Shown in pieces: positions 26,377-34,889 of a stretch of DNA of 64,000 nucleotides. Below the pieces are notes generated by a model. The model worked only from the letters and a program-made list of their open reading frames with translations. It was not told the DNA's origin and did no database searches. The translations under genes were made by a program, and so were the position numbers. Each line of letters opens with the position of its first letter. The stretch's first letter is position 1. Source of the DNA: Pseudogemmatithrix spongiicola. GTDB taxonomy: Bacteria > Gemmatimonadota > Gemmatimonadetes > Gemmatimonadales > Gemmatimonadaceae. The stretch spans positions 1,302,001 through 1,366,000 of the forward strand of contig NZ_CP130613.1 in NCBI RefSeq assembly GCF_030623445.1, in the 5' to 3' direction.

Positions 26377-27143
26377 AAGTCCCATTGCGATACCGTGGAC
26401 ACATCGGGCGCTCCGGTGCCCATGGCGAATCCGGCCGCCTGCCAAGGTGAGAGGGCCGAGACGGGAGAGCGGGAAGGCGCACTTGCCGGAAGAGGCGTCA
26501 AAGACACGTCCGCAGGCGACCGCAACGTTCTCCGACGCCCACGTGTGAACTTCCCGACTGCACAACCAGTTTCGGCCCAATGGGAATCATCCCCGGTTGT
26601 CGTCGCAGCGGCACGCACTGCGAGCGCGCCGAGTGACAGGCTCATTGATATGCTGACGAATCAGCGCGCGCCACTGACAGCGCTGGCCAATCGCGAACGG
26701 CAGTTGGCCGAGGTCGTCGGCCAACACCGCAACATCTGCCGCTTCGCGACGCTTCCGCGTGCCGCGAGTTCTCGAATCGTCACAACCGCTTCCGCGGGTG
26801 CGCAGAGGGAACCATGGCAACCACGGCGTCCGATAACATGGGTAACACCCCACGTGCGCCGCCTCGACCGCCCTCGTTTCGCCAGTCGCTCCGATGCCCT
26901 GGCGGAAGACGAGTCACATGGACCAACGCCCGCGCGCTCTCGAGGACGTCTGTCCCGAGCGGATGTCGAGGAACGCGCTTGTCGCGCCTGCGCGCACCGT
27001 GCATCGCGGCGTCAGCCCTCGGGTCGCCGTCAACAAACGTCGGCGCCGTGTGGTGACCGTGTGAGTTGTCGCGGTCGGGGCCGCGAGAGGAGGCCTGACT
27101 TGACCGGCCGTTCCCCTTGCTACGGAGCCGGCGGGGCGTCATG
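26377..27143. other. Gene-poor spacer before the efflux operon
   Basis: About 770 bases without a supportable gene. Open frames exist on both strands because GC is high, but none has recognisable motifs, a good ribosome site or protein-like composition. It could be a decayed gene or a long leader. Operator copy 5 lies at its right edge. Confidence 0.5.
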
Positions 27144-27160
27144 TTTTACCTTACGTAAAA
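27144..27160 (+). promoter_or_regulatory. Inverted-repeat operator candidate, copy 5 (best match)
   Basis: TTTTAC-CTTAC-GTAAAA is a perfect 6-bp inverted repeat with a 5-base spacer, inside the larger TGTTTTAC...AACA. It precedes the CusCBA-like operon by about 110 bases and is the most symmetric of the five copies. Confidence 0.6.
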
Positions 27161-27268
27161 ACAGGGACCGCATAACAGGCGGGGTGCGCCCGGTATGCCA
27201 TACTCCCCCGCATGACAGCCGTCACAGCCCTTCTCAGGTTCGCTCCCCGACACGCGCAGCGGCAGAAG

Positions 27269-28639
27269 ATGACGAGAGCGTATACGTGGTTCAGGACGCG
27301 AGGGCGGTGTCGCCAGATTGCTGGCGGACTACTCGTGACGTTGCTGGCGGTCGTCCCGCTCGACGCCCAGCAGGGACCGGGCCAGATTAGGGTTCTCGCA
27401 CCCGGCGCCACGCGCGAGGACCTCATTCTCGGCCGCCTGTACGCCGCCGCAGACTCCGCCAACCCCAGACTCCGGGCAGCCGACGCACGGGCGCGCGCGC
27501 TCGAGGCGCAAGCCGTGACGACCACGCGTCCCCCCGATCCTCGCCTGCAGCTCGGGTGGATGAACCGCGAACTGCCGGGACTCGGACCGATGAATCCTCT
27601 CGGAATGACGCAGCTGCAAGTGATGCAGATGCTGCCCACGGCCGGCAAGCTCGGACTGGCCGCGCGCGCCGCGCGCACGCGGGCATCCGGCGCAGAATTC
27701 CGCGCACGCGACGTCGCGTGGGAGGTCCGGGCCGCGGTCGCGGCGGCGTTCTATGAGCTGTATCGCGTGGAGCGTGCCGTGGCGATTGCCCGCGAGACGC
27801 GCCAGTTGATGGAAAACGTCGCTGCGGTGGCCGACGCGATGTATCGGGTGGGCGAGGCGCCACAGGCCGACGTGCTCCGGGCGCGTGTTGAAGTGGCCCG
27901 AATGACGGAGGAGATCGTGGTGATGGAGGCGATGCGCCAGGTGGCCCTCGCACGCCTCGGCGGACTGCTCGATCAGTCCTTCGACGATGCGACCCCGCCA
28001 GCAGCCCTGCCCTTGTTCCCGGCTGAGCTCCCCCCGCACACTGACCTAGAGGCGGCGGCGCTCGTGAGTCGCCCGATGTTGCTCGCCGGTGATGCGGAGC
28101 TCGCAGCGGCAGACGCCAGCCGCACGCTCGCGTACCGCGAGCTGTTCCCCGATGTCGAAATCGGGCTGCAATACGGACAACGAGCCGGGGCGATGGGGCC
28201 GGAACGGATGGGGAGTCTGATGTTGGGCACCTCAGTACCCATCTTCGCGCGCCAGCGCCAGCTCCCAATGCGCGCCGAGGCGGATGCAATGCGAGAGATG
28301 GCCGCCGCCGATCTGCGTGCGATGCGCGCCGAGACCCGCGCCCTGCTTGGGGCGGCATACGCCGAATGGCAGCGTGCGCGCAACCTCCAACGGCTGTACC
28401 GCAGCACCGTGCTCCCCCAAGCCCGCGCGTCGGTAGAGGCCGCGCTGGCGTCGTATCGAGTCGGTGGCGTGAACCTGATGACGCTGCTCGACAACCAAGC
28501 GACTGTGAATCGCTACGAGCAGGAACTGGCGGCCCTCGAAGCGATGGAAGGCATGGCACTTGCGGAGCTTGAGATGCTGATGGGGCGTGAACTCTTCGAC
28601 GCAAATCGTCGTGCCGACTCACCGAGGGAGCAAGAATGA
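27269..28639 (+). CDS. Outer-membrane efflux protein, CusC/TolC-type
   Basis: This is a 456-residue outer-membrane channel. The signal peptide (GGLLVTLLAVVPLDAQ) is followed by long heptad-rich helices in two repeats, with LGWMNRELPGLGPMNP and TGKLGLAARAARTRA-like wording typical of heavy-metal OEP proteins. It is Met-rich near the tip region (MNPLGMTQLQVMQML). The ATG at 27269 starts just before the signal; ATG 27212 is also in frame. Its stop overlaps the adaptor gene (ATGA). It forms the exit duct of the RND pump encoded next. Confidence 0.85.
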   Translation: MTRAYTWFRTRGRCRQIAGGLLVTLLAVVPLDAQQGPGQIRVLAPGATREDLILGRLYAAADSANPRLRAADARARALEAQAVTTTRPPDPRLQLGWMNRELPGLGPMNPLGMTQLQVMQMLPTAGKLGLAARAARTRASGAEFRARDVAWEVRAAVAAAFYELYRVERAVAIARETRQLMENVAAVADAMYRVGEAPQADVLRARVEVARMTEEIVVMEAMRQVALARLGGLLDQSFDDATPPAALPLFPAELPPHTDLEAAALVSRPMLLAGDAELAAADASRTLAYRELFPDVEIGLQYGQRAGAMGPERMGSLMLGTSVPIFARQRQLPMRAEADAMREMAAADLRAMRAETRALLGAAYAEWQRARNLQRLYRSTVLPQARASVEAALASYRVGGVNLMTLLDNQATVNRYEQELAALEAMEGMALAELEMLMGRELFDANRRADSPREQE

Positions 28640-29868
28640 CGGAGTCAACCACAGGTATGTCGTGGCGGGGCTTCATTGCGGCCGCCGCCGTGCTCGCTGC
28701 CACCGCCGGAGTGGCGTGGTTTGCCACGCGCGGTTCAACGGACACGGCGGAGTCCGGCGGTCACGCGCACGGCGCAGGCGCACCAGTCGGGGTGGGCGGC
28801 CCGGTGATGCTCGACTCCGCGCAGGCCGCGCGGATAGGCGTGACGTTCGCGGTCGCGCAGCGCAGTCCGATCGTGCGGGAGGTGCGGAGTGTAGGGCAGG
28901 TGGCGTTCGACGAGACGCGCGTCCGAACCGTGAGTCTCAAATTCGATGGCTGGGTGGAGCGGCTCTATGTGGACTTCACCGGCCGCGCGGTGCGTGCCGG
29001 CGAACCGCTGCTCGTCACCTACGCGCCGATGCTGGCCAGCGCGGAGGAGGAACTGGTGTTGGCGCACCAGTTGCTGCGCGATGTGCAGGGCGCCGACAGT
29101 GCCACGCGACGCGGCGCCGAGCGGATGCTGATCGGCGCGCGGGAAAGACTGCGCAATTGGGACGTACCCGCCGAGGAAATCGCACGCGCGGAGGAGTCGG
29201 GCGAGAGCCGCCGCACGTTGGAGATTCGGGCGCCCTACGACGGCGTGGTCATCGAGAAACTCGTGAACGAAGGCCAGCGCGTGATGGCGGGCGATCCACT
29301 GCTGCGCATTGCAGAGCTGCGTCGGGTGTGGGTGGAGGCAGAAGTGTTTGAGCAGGATGTCGCACTCGTACGCCTCGGGCAGCGCGTGACGGTGGAGCTC
29401 GACGCGTTCGCGGGCCGCCCGCGCTCCGGACCGATCGTCTTCCTGCAACCCACGGTGGATCCGGAGACGCGAACGCTGCGCGTGCGCGTGGAGCTCGATA
29501 ACGCCGACGGCCAGCTACGCCCTGGGATGTACGCGACCATCCGCGTGCGGGCGACGGGTTCCGGGGCTGTGGTGCACGTGCCCCGTTCCGCCGTGCTTTC
29601 CACTGGACGCCGTGACATCGTATTCGTGCGGATGGACGACGGAATGCTCGAACCGCGGCAGGTGGTGCTCGGCATTGCCTCCGACGATCGCGTGGAGATT
29701 CGGTCGGGCCTTGCAGTGGGCGAGACCGTCGTGTCGTCCGCGACGTTCCTTGTGGACGCGGAGTCGAATCTGGGCGCGGCGCTCGGCGCGATGGCGGGCA
29801 TGCCGGGAATGGAAGCGCCGACACCGAGCAAGTCGGTGCCGCCGCCTCCGTCCGCTCACGATCACTGA
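28636..29868 (+). CDS. RND periplasmic adaptor, CusB-like
   Basis: This is a 410-residue membrane-fusion protein with an N-terminal anchor (GFIAAAAVLAATAGVAWFA), a His-containing linker (GGHAHGAGA), a lipoyl/barrel-sandwich domain (GWVERLYVDFTGRAVRAGEPL and IRAPYDGVVIEKLVNEGQRV), a helical hairpin between them and a beta-barrel domain (VWVEAEVFEQDVALVRLGQRV). The tail is Met-rich (AMAGMPGME) and ends HDH. It links the inner pump to the outer channel and, in CusB, hands Cu(I)/Ag(I) to CusA. It overlaps the channel gene by four bases. Confidence 0.92.
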   Translation: MTESTTGMSWRGFIAAAAVLAATAGVAWFATRGSTDTAESGGHAHGAGAPVGVGGPVMLDSAQAARIGVTFAVAQRSPIVREVRSVGQVAFDETRVRTVSLKFDGWVERLYVDFTGRAVRAGEPLLVTYAPMLASAEEELVLAHQLLRDVQGADSATRRGAERMLIGARERLRNWDVPAEEIARAEESGESRRTLEIRAPYDGVVIEKLVNEGQRVMAGDPLLRIAELRRVWVEAEVFEQDVALVRLGQRVTVELDAFAGRPRSGPIVFLQPTVDPETRTLRVRVELDNADGQLRPGMYATIRVRATGSGAVVHVPRSAVLSTGRRDIVFVRMDDGMLEPRQVVLGIASDDRVEIRSGLAVGETVVSSATFLVDAESNLGAALGAMAGMPGMEAPTPSKSVPPPPSAHDH

Positions 29869-29879
29869 GGCGCCGCGCG

Positions 29880-32800
29880 ATGCTCAAACGAATCATCGAG
29901 TGGTCGGTCCGGAACATCTTCCTCGTGACGCTTGCGACGGTGGCTGCCATCGGGGGCGGTGTCATCGCGCTGCAGCGCACGCCGCTCGAGGCCCTGCCCG
30001 ACTTGAGCGACGTACAGGTCATCATCCAGACCGAATACAGCGAGCAGGCGCCGCAGATTGTCGAGGACCAGATCACCTACCCGATTGCGGCCGAGATGCT
30101 GAAGGTGCCGGGGGCGGAGGTGGTGCGCGGGTACTCGTTCTTCGGCGTCTCGTTCGTGTACATCATCTTTGACGACGACACCGACCTCTACTGGGCCCGT
30201 AGTCGTGTGCTCGAGTACCTGAATGGTCTCAAGGGTCGTCTCCCGGCGTCCGTGTCGCCGACGCTAGGTCCAGACGCCACCGGACTCGGCTGGGTGTATC
30301 AGTACGCGCTCGAGGACACCACCGGCCGCCTCGACCTATCTGAGTTGCGAGCACTGCAGGATTGGTATCTCCGCTATGAGCTCACCGCCGTGCCCGGCGT
30401 CTCGGAGGTCGCTACCGTCGGGGGCTACGAAAAGCAGTACCAAGTGGATCTCGACCCCGCGAAGCTTCTCGCGTATGGCATTCCCGTCACTCGGGTGATG
30501 CAGGCCATCCAGACATCGAACGCCGACATCGGCGCGATGGTCGTCGAGCTATCCGAGCGCGAGTATATGGTGCGGGGCTTGGGGTACCTCAAGTCGCTGC
30601 GTGATATCGAGAACATCGTCGTCGGGGCGACGGATCGCGGGACGCCGATCCGCGTGGCCGAGGTGGGCCGCGTGTCGGTCGGGCCGGCCGTGCGTCGCGG
30701 CGTCGCCGAGCTCGACGGTCGTGGAGACGCGGTCGGCGCCATCGTCGTGATGCGCTTTGGCGAGAACGCACTCGCAACGATTGCACGCGTCAAGGAGCGC
30801 ATTGCGCAGGTGGCGCCGGCGTTGCCGCCCGGCGTCGTCCTGCGGCCCGTGTATGACCGCAGTGATCTCATCGAGCGCGCCATTGCGAACTTGCGATTCA
30901 AGCTGCTGGAAGAGAGTCTCGTGGTCGCGCTGGTGTGCATCGTCTTCTTGCTGCACGCGCGCTCGGCGCTCGTGGCGATCATCACGCTTCCGGTGGGCAT
31001 TCTCATCGCGTTCATCGCGATGCGCTACGTCGGCGTTGGTGCCGACATTATGTCGCTCGGCGGCATCGCGATTGCCATTGGCGCGATGATTGACGCCGCG
31101 ATCGTGATGATCGAGAATCTGCACAAGCATCTGGAGCGTGCCATCGTTGCGCGCGAGCAACCGGGCGCGGTGGAATCGCGCTGGCTCGACACGGGCACGC
31201 TCACGCGCGCCGAGCGTTGGCAGGCGGTGGTCGAGTCGGCGCAGGAAGTGGGGCCCGCGCTCTTCTTCTCGTTGCTCATCATTACCGTCTCGTTCCTGCC
31301 CGTCTTTGCGCTGGAGGGGCAAGAAGGCCGGCTGTTCTCGCCGCTCGCATACACTAAGACGTTCGCAATGGCGGCGTCCAGTTTACTGTCTGTGACGCTG
31401 GTACCCGTGGCGATGGGCCTGTTTGTACGTGGACGCATCTACCGGGAATCGGCCAATCCCGTCAATCGATGGCTGATGCGTGCGTATCACCCGCTCATCA
31501 CGTTCGTGCTGCGGCATCGCTGGCCGGTGGTGATCGCTTCGGTAGCGGCAGTGATTCTGACGTGGATACCGTGGTCGCGGATTGGCAGTGAGTTCATGCC
31601 GAGATTGGAAGAGGGTACGGTGCTCTACATGCCGACGACCTTGCCCGGCGTGAGCGTGGCGCGTGCGCGTGAGCTGCTCGGCATGCAAGCCGATATCATT
31701 CGGACGTTTCCCGAAGTGGCACACGTGTGGGGGAAGGCGGGTCGGGCGAACACGGCCACTGATCCCGCCGGGCTCGATATGATCGAGACAACCATTACGC
31801 TGCGCCCTCAAGAGGAATGGCGCGCGGGGATGACCTACGACCGGCTCGTTGCTCAGATGGATTCTGCGCTGCGCGTCCCTGGCGTGACGAATGCGTGGAC
31901 GATGCCGATCCAAGGCCGCAACGATATGCTCGCTACCGGCATCCGCACACCAGTGGGCATTAAGGTGTTTGGTCCTGATCTCGCGGAACTGGAGCGGCTC
32001 GGTCGCGAGATTGAGCAGGCGGTGCGGATGGTGCCCGGCACCCGCAGTGCGTTCGCTGAGCGCGCCGTGAGCGGCTATTACCTCGACATAGACATTGATC
32101 GGCAGGCGGCTGCGCGGCACGGACTCAATGTCGGCGACGTGCAAGCGGTCATCGCGACCGCGATTGGCGGCATGACAATCACGCAGACGGTCGAGGGAAG
32201 GCGCCGGTTCGGCGTGCGGGTGCGGTATCCGCAGGAACTGCGGGACTCGCCAGAGCGCTTGGCGTCGGTGCTCGTGCCGGTGGCGCACGGAGCTGGCGGA
32301 TCCAGCGCCGCTGCGAGTGGAGGAATGGGCGGGATGGGAGCAGAGAACGGCGGAGGCGGCAAGAAGCCTGCGCAGGTGCCGCTGGGCCAGCTGGCGCGCA
32401 TTACGCCCGTCGCGGGTCCAATGGTGGTCCGCACCGAAGGCGCGATGCCCACGGCGTGGGTGTACGTGGACGTCGTGGACCGCGACATCGGTAGCTATGT
32501 CGCGGAGGCGCAGCGTGCAGTGTCCGAACAGGTCACTCTCCCCACAGGCTACTCCGTCGTATGGAGCGGACAGTACGAGTATATGCAGCGCGCGAAGGAG
32601 CGGATGAAGCTCGTCATTCCGGCAACGCTCGCGCTGATCTTCCTGTTGCTGTACCTGAACTTCGGCAACGTCGGCGAGTCGTTGATTGTGATGCTCTCGC
32701 TGCCATTCGCGCTCGTGGGTGGGCTCTGGTTCCTCTGGGCACTGGGCTACAACTGGTCCGTGGCAGTGGCAATCGGGTTCATCGCCCTAGCTGGCGTGGC

Positions 32801-33062
32801 CGCAGAGACGGGCGTGGTGATGCTTATCTATCTCGATCACGCGTGGCAGGCACGCACGGCGGACGGGAGACGCGCGACCCTCGAGGAGCTGTACAGCGCC
32901 GTCATCGAGGGAGCGGTAGAGCGCGTGCGCCCAAAGATGATGACGGTCACGGCGATTATGGGCGGCCTACTGCCACTCCTTTGGGGGACGGGAGCCGGCG
33001 GTACGGTCATGCGGCGCATCGCGGCGCCGATGATGGAGGGATGGTGTCGAGCACGGTGCTGA
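29880..33062 (+). CDS. Heavy-metal RND pump, CusA-like, frameshifted at the 3' end
   Basis: This is a 1060-residue inner-membrane proton-driven metal pump of the HME-RND class. Visible marks are the N-terminal span (NIFLVTLATVAAIGGGVIAL), EQAPQIVEDQITYP, the central GAMIDAAIVMIENLHKHLE of the proton-relay region and a Met/Gly-rich insert near 810 (GGMGGMGAENGGGG). Family members end with MRRIAAPM-GGMVSSTVLTLLVIPAVY; here the frame leaves that path after MRRIAAPMM and stops early. The missing last helix is encoded in the -1 frame to 33181. Either the pump is truncated or one G was lost in sequencing. Confidence 0.88.
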   Translation: MLKRIIEWSVRNIFLVTLATVAAIGGGVIALQRTPLEALPDLSDVQVIIQTEYSEQAPQIVEDQITYPIAAEMLKVPGAEVVRGYSFFGVSFVYIIFDDDTDLYWARSRVLEYLNGLKGRLPASVSPTLGPDATGLGWVYQYALEDTTGRLDLSELRALQDWYLRYELTAVPGVSEVATVGGYEKQYQVDLDPAKLLAYGIPVTRVMQAIQTSNADIGAMVVELSEREYMVRGLGYLKSLRDIENIVVGATDRGTPIRVAEVGRVSVGPAVRRGVAELDGRGDAVGAIVVMRFGENALATIARVKERIAQVAPALPPGVVLRPVYDRSDLIERAIANLRFKLLEESLVVALVCIVFLLHARSALVAIITLPVGILIAFIAMRYVGVGADIMSLGGIAIAIGAMIDAAIVMIENLHKHLERAIVAREQPGAVESRWLDTGTLTRAERWQAVVESAQEVGPALFFSLLIITVSFLPVFALEGQEGRLFSPLAYTKTFAMAASSLLSVTLVPVAMGLFVRGRIYRESANPVNRWLMRAYHPLITFVLRHRWPVVIASVAAVILTWIPWSRIGSEFMPRLEEGTVLYMPTTLPGVSVARARELLGMQADIIRTFPEVAHVWGKAGRANTATDPAGLDMIETTITLRPQEEWRAGMTYDRLVAQMDSALRVPGVTNAWTMPIQGRNDMLATGIRTPVGIKVFGPDLAELERLGREIEQAVRMVPGTRSAFAERAVSGYYLDIDIDRQAAARHGLNVGDVQAVIATAIGGMTITQTVEGRRRFGVRVRYPQELRDSPERLASVLVPVAHGAGGSSAAASGGMGGMGAENGGGGKKPAQVPLGQLARITPVAGPMVVRTEGAMPTAWVYVDVVDRDIGSYVAEAQRAVSEQVTLPTGYSVVWSGQYEYMQRAKERMKLVIPATLALIFLLLYLNFGNVGESLIVMLSLPFALVGGLWFLWALGYNWSVAVAIGFIALAGVAAETGVVMLIYLDHAWQARTADGRRATLEELYSAVIEGAVERVRPKMMTVTAIMGGLLPLLWGTGAGGTVMRRIAAPMMEGWCRARC

Positions 33063-33181
33063 CCTTGCTCGTGATTCCGGCGGTGTACTCGCTGTGGAAG
33101 GAAGCGGGAATCACGTCCGGACCGTCAGAATCAGAAGCAGGGCTGCAAAGAGCTCGAGCTCTAACGCAGGTGCCGCAGTGA
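33036..33181 (+). pseudogene. Out-of-frame 3' tail of the cusA-like gene
   Basis: In the alternative frame the sequence reads GGMVSSTVLTLLVIPAVYSLW, the expected last membrane helix, then a charged tail ending at 33181. One extra G near ATGATGGAGGG would rejoin it to the main frame. Confidence 0.8.
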
Positions 33182-33480
33182 GAAGATCGGTCGCTAAGCC
33201 TGGGGAACAGCCACCGGCTTCGGGAAAGGCTTAGAACGAGAGGCTGATCTCGGAAGTCGCGACTCAGCCTCTGTCGTGGTACGCGAGCGTGTGGAAGAGC
33301 GTCGCAACACGGAAGGCCTCTCGAGCTCGGCGACACACTGAGCGCCGAGCAACACGGAATGAGGTTTGCCTACCTCTGGATCTACTGCAGCTGAGCGGCG
33401 TAGGCTGATGCGCTTCATTCGCAAACAGAGCGGGAATAAACATGTGTATGAGTGCGTGCTTCGGATTGCACAGCTCGGAT
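33182..33480. other. Spacer between efflux operon and IS30 element
   Basis: About 300 bases with no gene, promoter or strong hairpin that I can support. It marks the junction between the metal island and the mobile region. Confidence 0.5.
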
Positions 33481-34703
33481 GAATTCAGGCAATCAATGCA
33501 ACAGCTTCGTCGAACACCTCCGCGGGCGTGCGGAAGTGTAGGGTCTTGCGCGGCCGGCCGTTAAGCTGGTCGGCGACGGCGTCGAGCTGCCGCTGCGTAA
33601 CGGTGGCGAGATTCGCGCCAGTGCGGAAGTACTGCCGGAGCAGGCCGTTGGTGTTCTCGTTGGTGCCTCGCTGCCACGGGCTGTACGGATCGCAAAAGTA
33701 GACCTGCACGCCGGTGGCGACCGTGAAGCGTTGGTGGTGCGCGAGCTCCTTGCCGCGGTCCCAGGTGAGCGAGCGCGCGACGTGCGCCGGCAGCCGCCGG
33801 ATCTGGCGGATGAGCGCGGGCACGACGCGGCCCGGCTCCTTGCTCTCGACCTTCACGAGGATCGTGAAGCGCGACGTGCGCTCCACGAGCGTGGCGATGT
33901 GCGTGTTGCCGCCGCCGGCGAGGAGGTCGCCTTCCCAGTGGCCGGGCACGGCGCGGTCCTCGACCTCGGCGGGCCGCGCGCTGATCGGGATGGCGTCGAC
34001 GATCTGCCCGCGGCCCTGGCCCTTGCGCGTCGAGGCGCGTGAGCGCCGGACCACGCGTCCGGTGCGCAGATGCTTCAGCAGCTCCTTCTTCAGCACGCCG
34101 CGCGTCTGGACGTAGAGCGAGCGATAGATGGTCTCGTGCGACACGTGCAGCTCCGGCTCGTCGGGGAAGGCGAGGCGCAACCAGCCGCTGATCTGTTCGG
34201 GCGACCAGCGTTGCTTGAGCTTCGTCGCAATGAGATAGCGCAGGCGCGGCCGGGACGCGAGGCGGCAGGCCTTGGGGCGGCGCGCCAGCTCCCACGCGCG
34301 GCTGTCGGCGCGGATGGCGCGATACGTGGTGCGGCCGCCGTGCCGGGCGACCTCGCGGCTGATGGTCGAGGCGGCGCGGCCGAGGCGACGGCCGATGGCG
34401 CGGTAGGACTCGCCCGCGGCCAGCGCACGGGAGATGAGTTCGCGCTCCTCGAAGGACAGCGCGCGCTCCGAGCGGGCGCGGAGGCGCGGCGAGATGCCGC
34501 CTTCGAGACGGATCACGCCGTGGACGGCGCCGGGATTCTTAGCGAGGTCGGCGGCGATCTCACGGATCGAGTCGCCGGCGCGGTAGCGGCGCCAGAGCTC
34601 GGTGCGCTGCTGCCAGGTGTAGCCGTGCGGGCTGGGGATGAACATCGCAACTACCTCCATATAGAAGGAACTATGGAAGGTGTTGCATCGACCCTCTGAA
34701 TCC
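33481..34703 (-). mobile_element. IS30-family insertion sequence
   Basis: The element carries a complete IS30-type transposase on the minus strand. Imperfect 29-bp inverted repeats lie at 33481-33509 and 34675-34703; the shared core reads TC(A/G)ATGCAACA with CTTC inside and ATTCAG outside. The left repeat overlaps the end of the transposase gene. No clear 2-3 bp target duplication is seen. The right end stops five bases short of the first attC. Confidence 0.8.
33485..34645 (-). CDS. IS30-family transposase
   Basis: This is a 386-residue DDE transposase. The N-terminus has a helix-turn-helix region (WRRYRAGDSIREIAADLAKN and ELISRALAAGESYRAIGRRLG), then the rve-type catalytic core with Asp in HWEGDLL, Asp in TWDRGKELAHH and Glu in GTNENTNGLLRQYF. 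All motifs are intact, so it may be active. The ATG at 34645 has GGAGG about 8 bases upstream; the frame remains open to 34741. Confidence 0.93.
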   Translation of the reverse strand: MFIPSPHGYTWQQRTELWRRYRAGDSIREIAADLAKNPGAVHGVIRLEGGISPRLRARSERALSFEERELISRALAAGESYRAIGRRLGRAASTISREVARHGGRTTYRAIRADSRAWELARRPKACRLASRPRLRYLIATKLKQRWSPEQISGWLRLAFPDEPELHVSHETIYRSLYVQTRGVLKKELLKHLRTGRVVRRSRASTRKGQGRGQIVDAIPISARPAEVEDRAVPGHWEGDLLAGGGNTHIATLVERTSRFTILVKVESKEPGRVVPALIRQIRRLPAHVARSLTWDRGKELAHHQRFTVATGVQVYFCDPYSPWQRGTNENTNGLLRQYFRTGANLATVTQRQLDAVADQLNGRPRKTLHFRTPAEVFDEAVALIA

Positions 34704-34708
34704 AGTCG

Positions 34709-34846
34709 GCATAACGTTTGCTTCTGCTGTGGACGCTTCAATAAGAAGCAGTTGTGGGGCGGCCGCTAGGCCGTCCCATTTCCAACAGGCGGCCGCCCCG
34801 CAACTGCATCCTTAGCCGCGGCCATCGGCAGCAAGCGTCGTTATGC
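34709..34846 (-). other. attC site 1 (138 bp)
   Basis: Ends are GCATAAC (34709-34715) and GTTATGC (34840-34846). The inner boxes GCTTCTGC and GCAGCAAGC pair with one unpaired base, as expected of attC. The variable middle forms a long GC-rich hairpin with one mismatch. It follows the multicopper oxidase gene. Confidence 0.82.
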
Positions 34847-34889
34847 TGCCACGCTCTCAGGCGGACCCTATTGACTCCTTCAGGCGCAA

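Noticed and set aside
26395..27390. 331-codon plus-strand open frame in the spacer before the efflux operon
   Set aside because: No recognisable domain, no ribosome site, runs over operator copy 5 and into the efflux gene in another frame.
33194..33424. Small minus-strand frame after the cusA-like gene
   Set aside because: Basic, low-complexity translation with no start signal or family.
34070..34699. Plus-strand frame opposite the IS30 transposase
   Set aside because: Antisense shadow without motifs.
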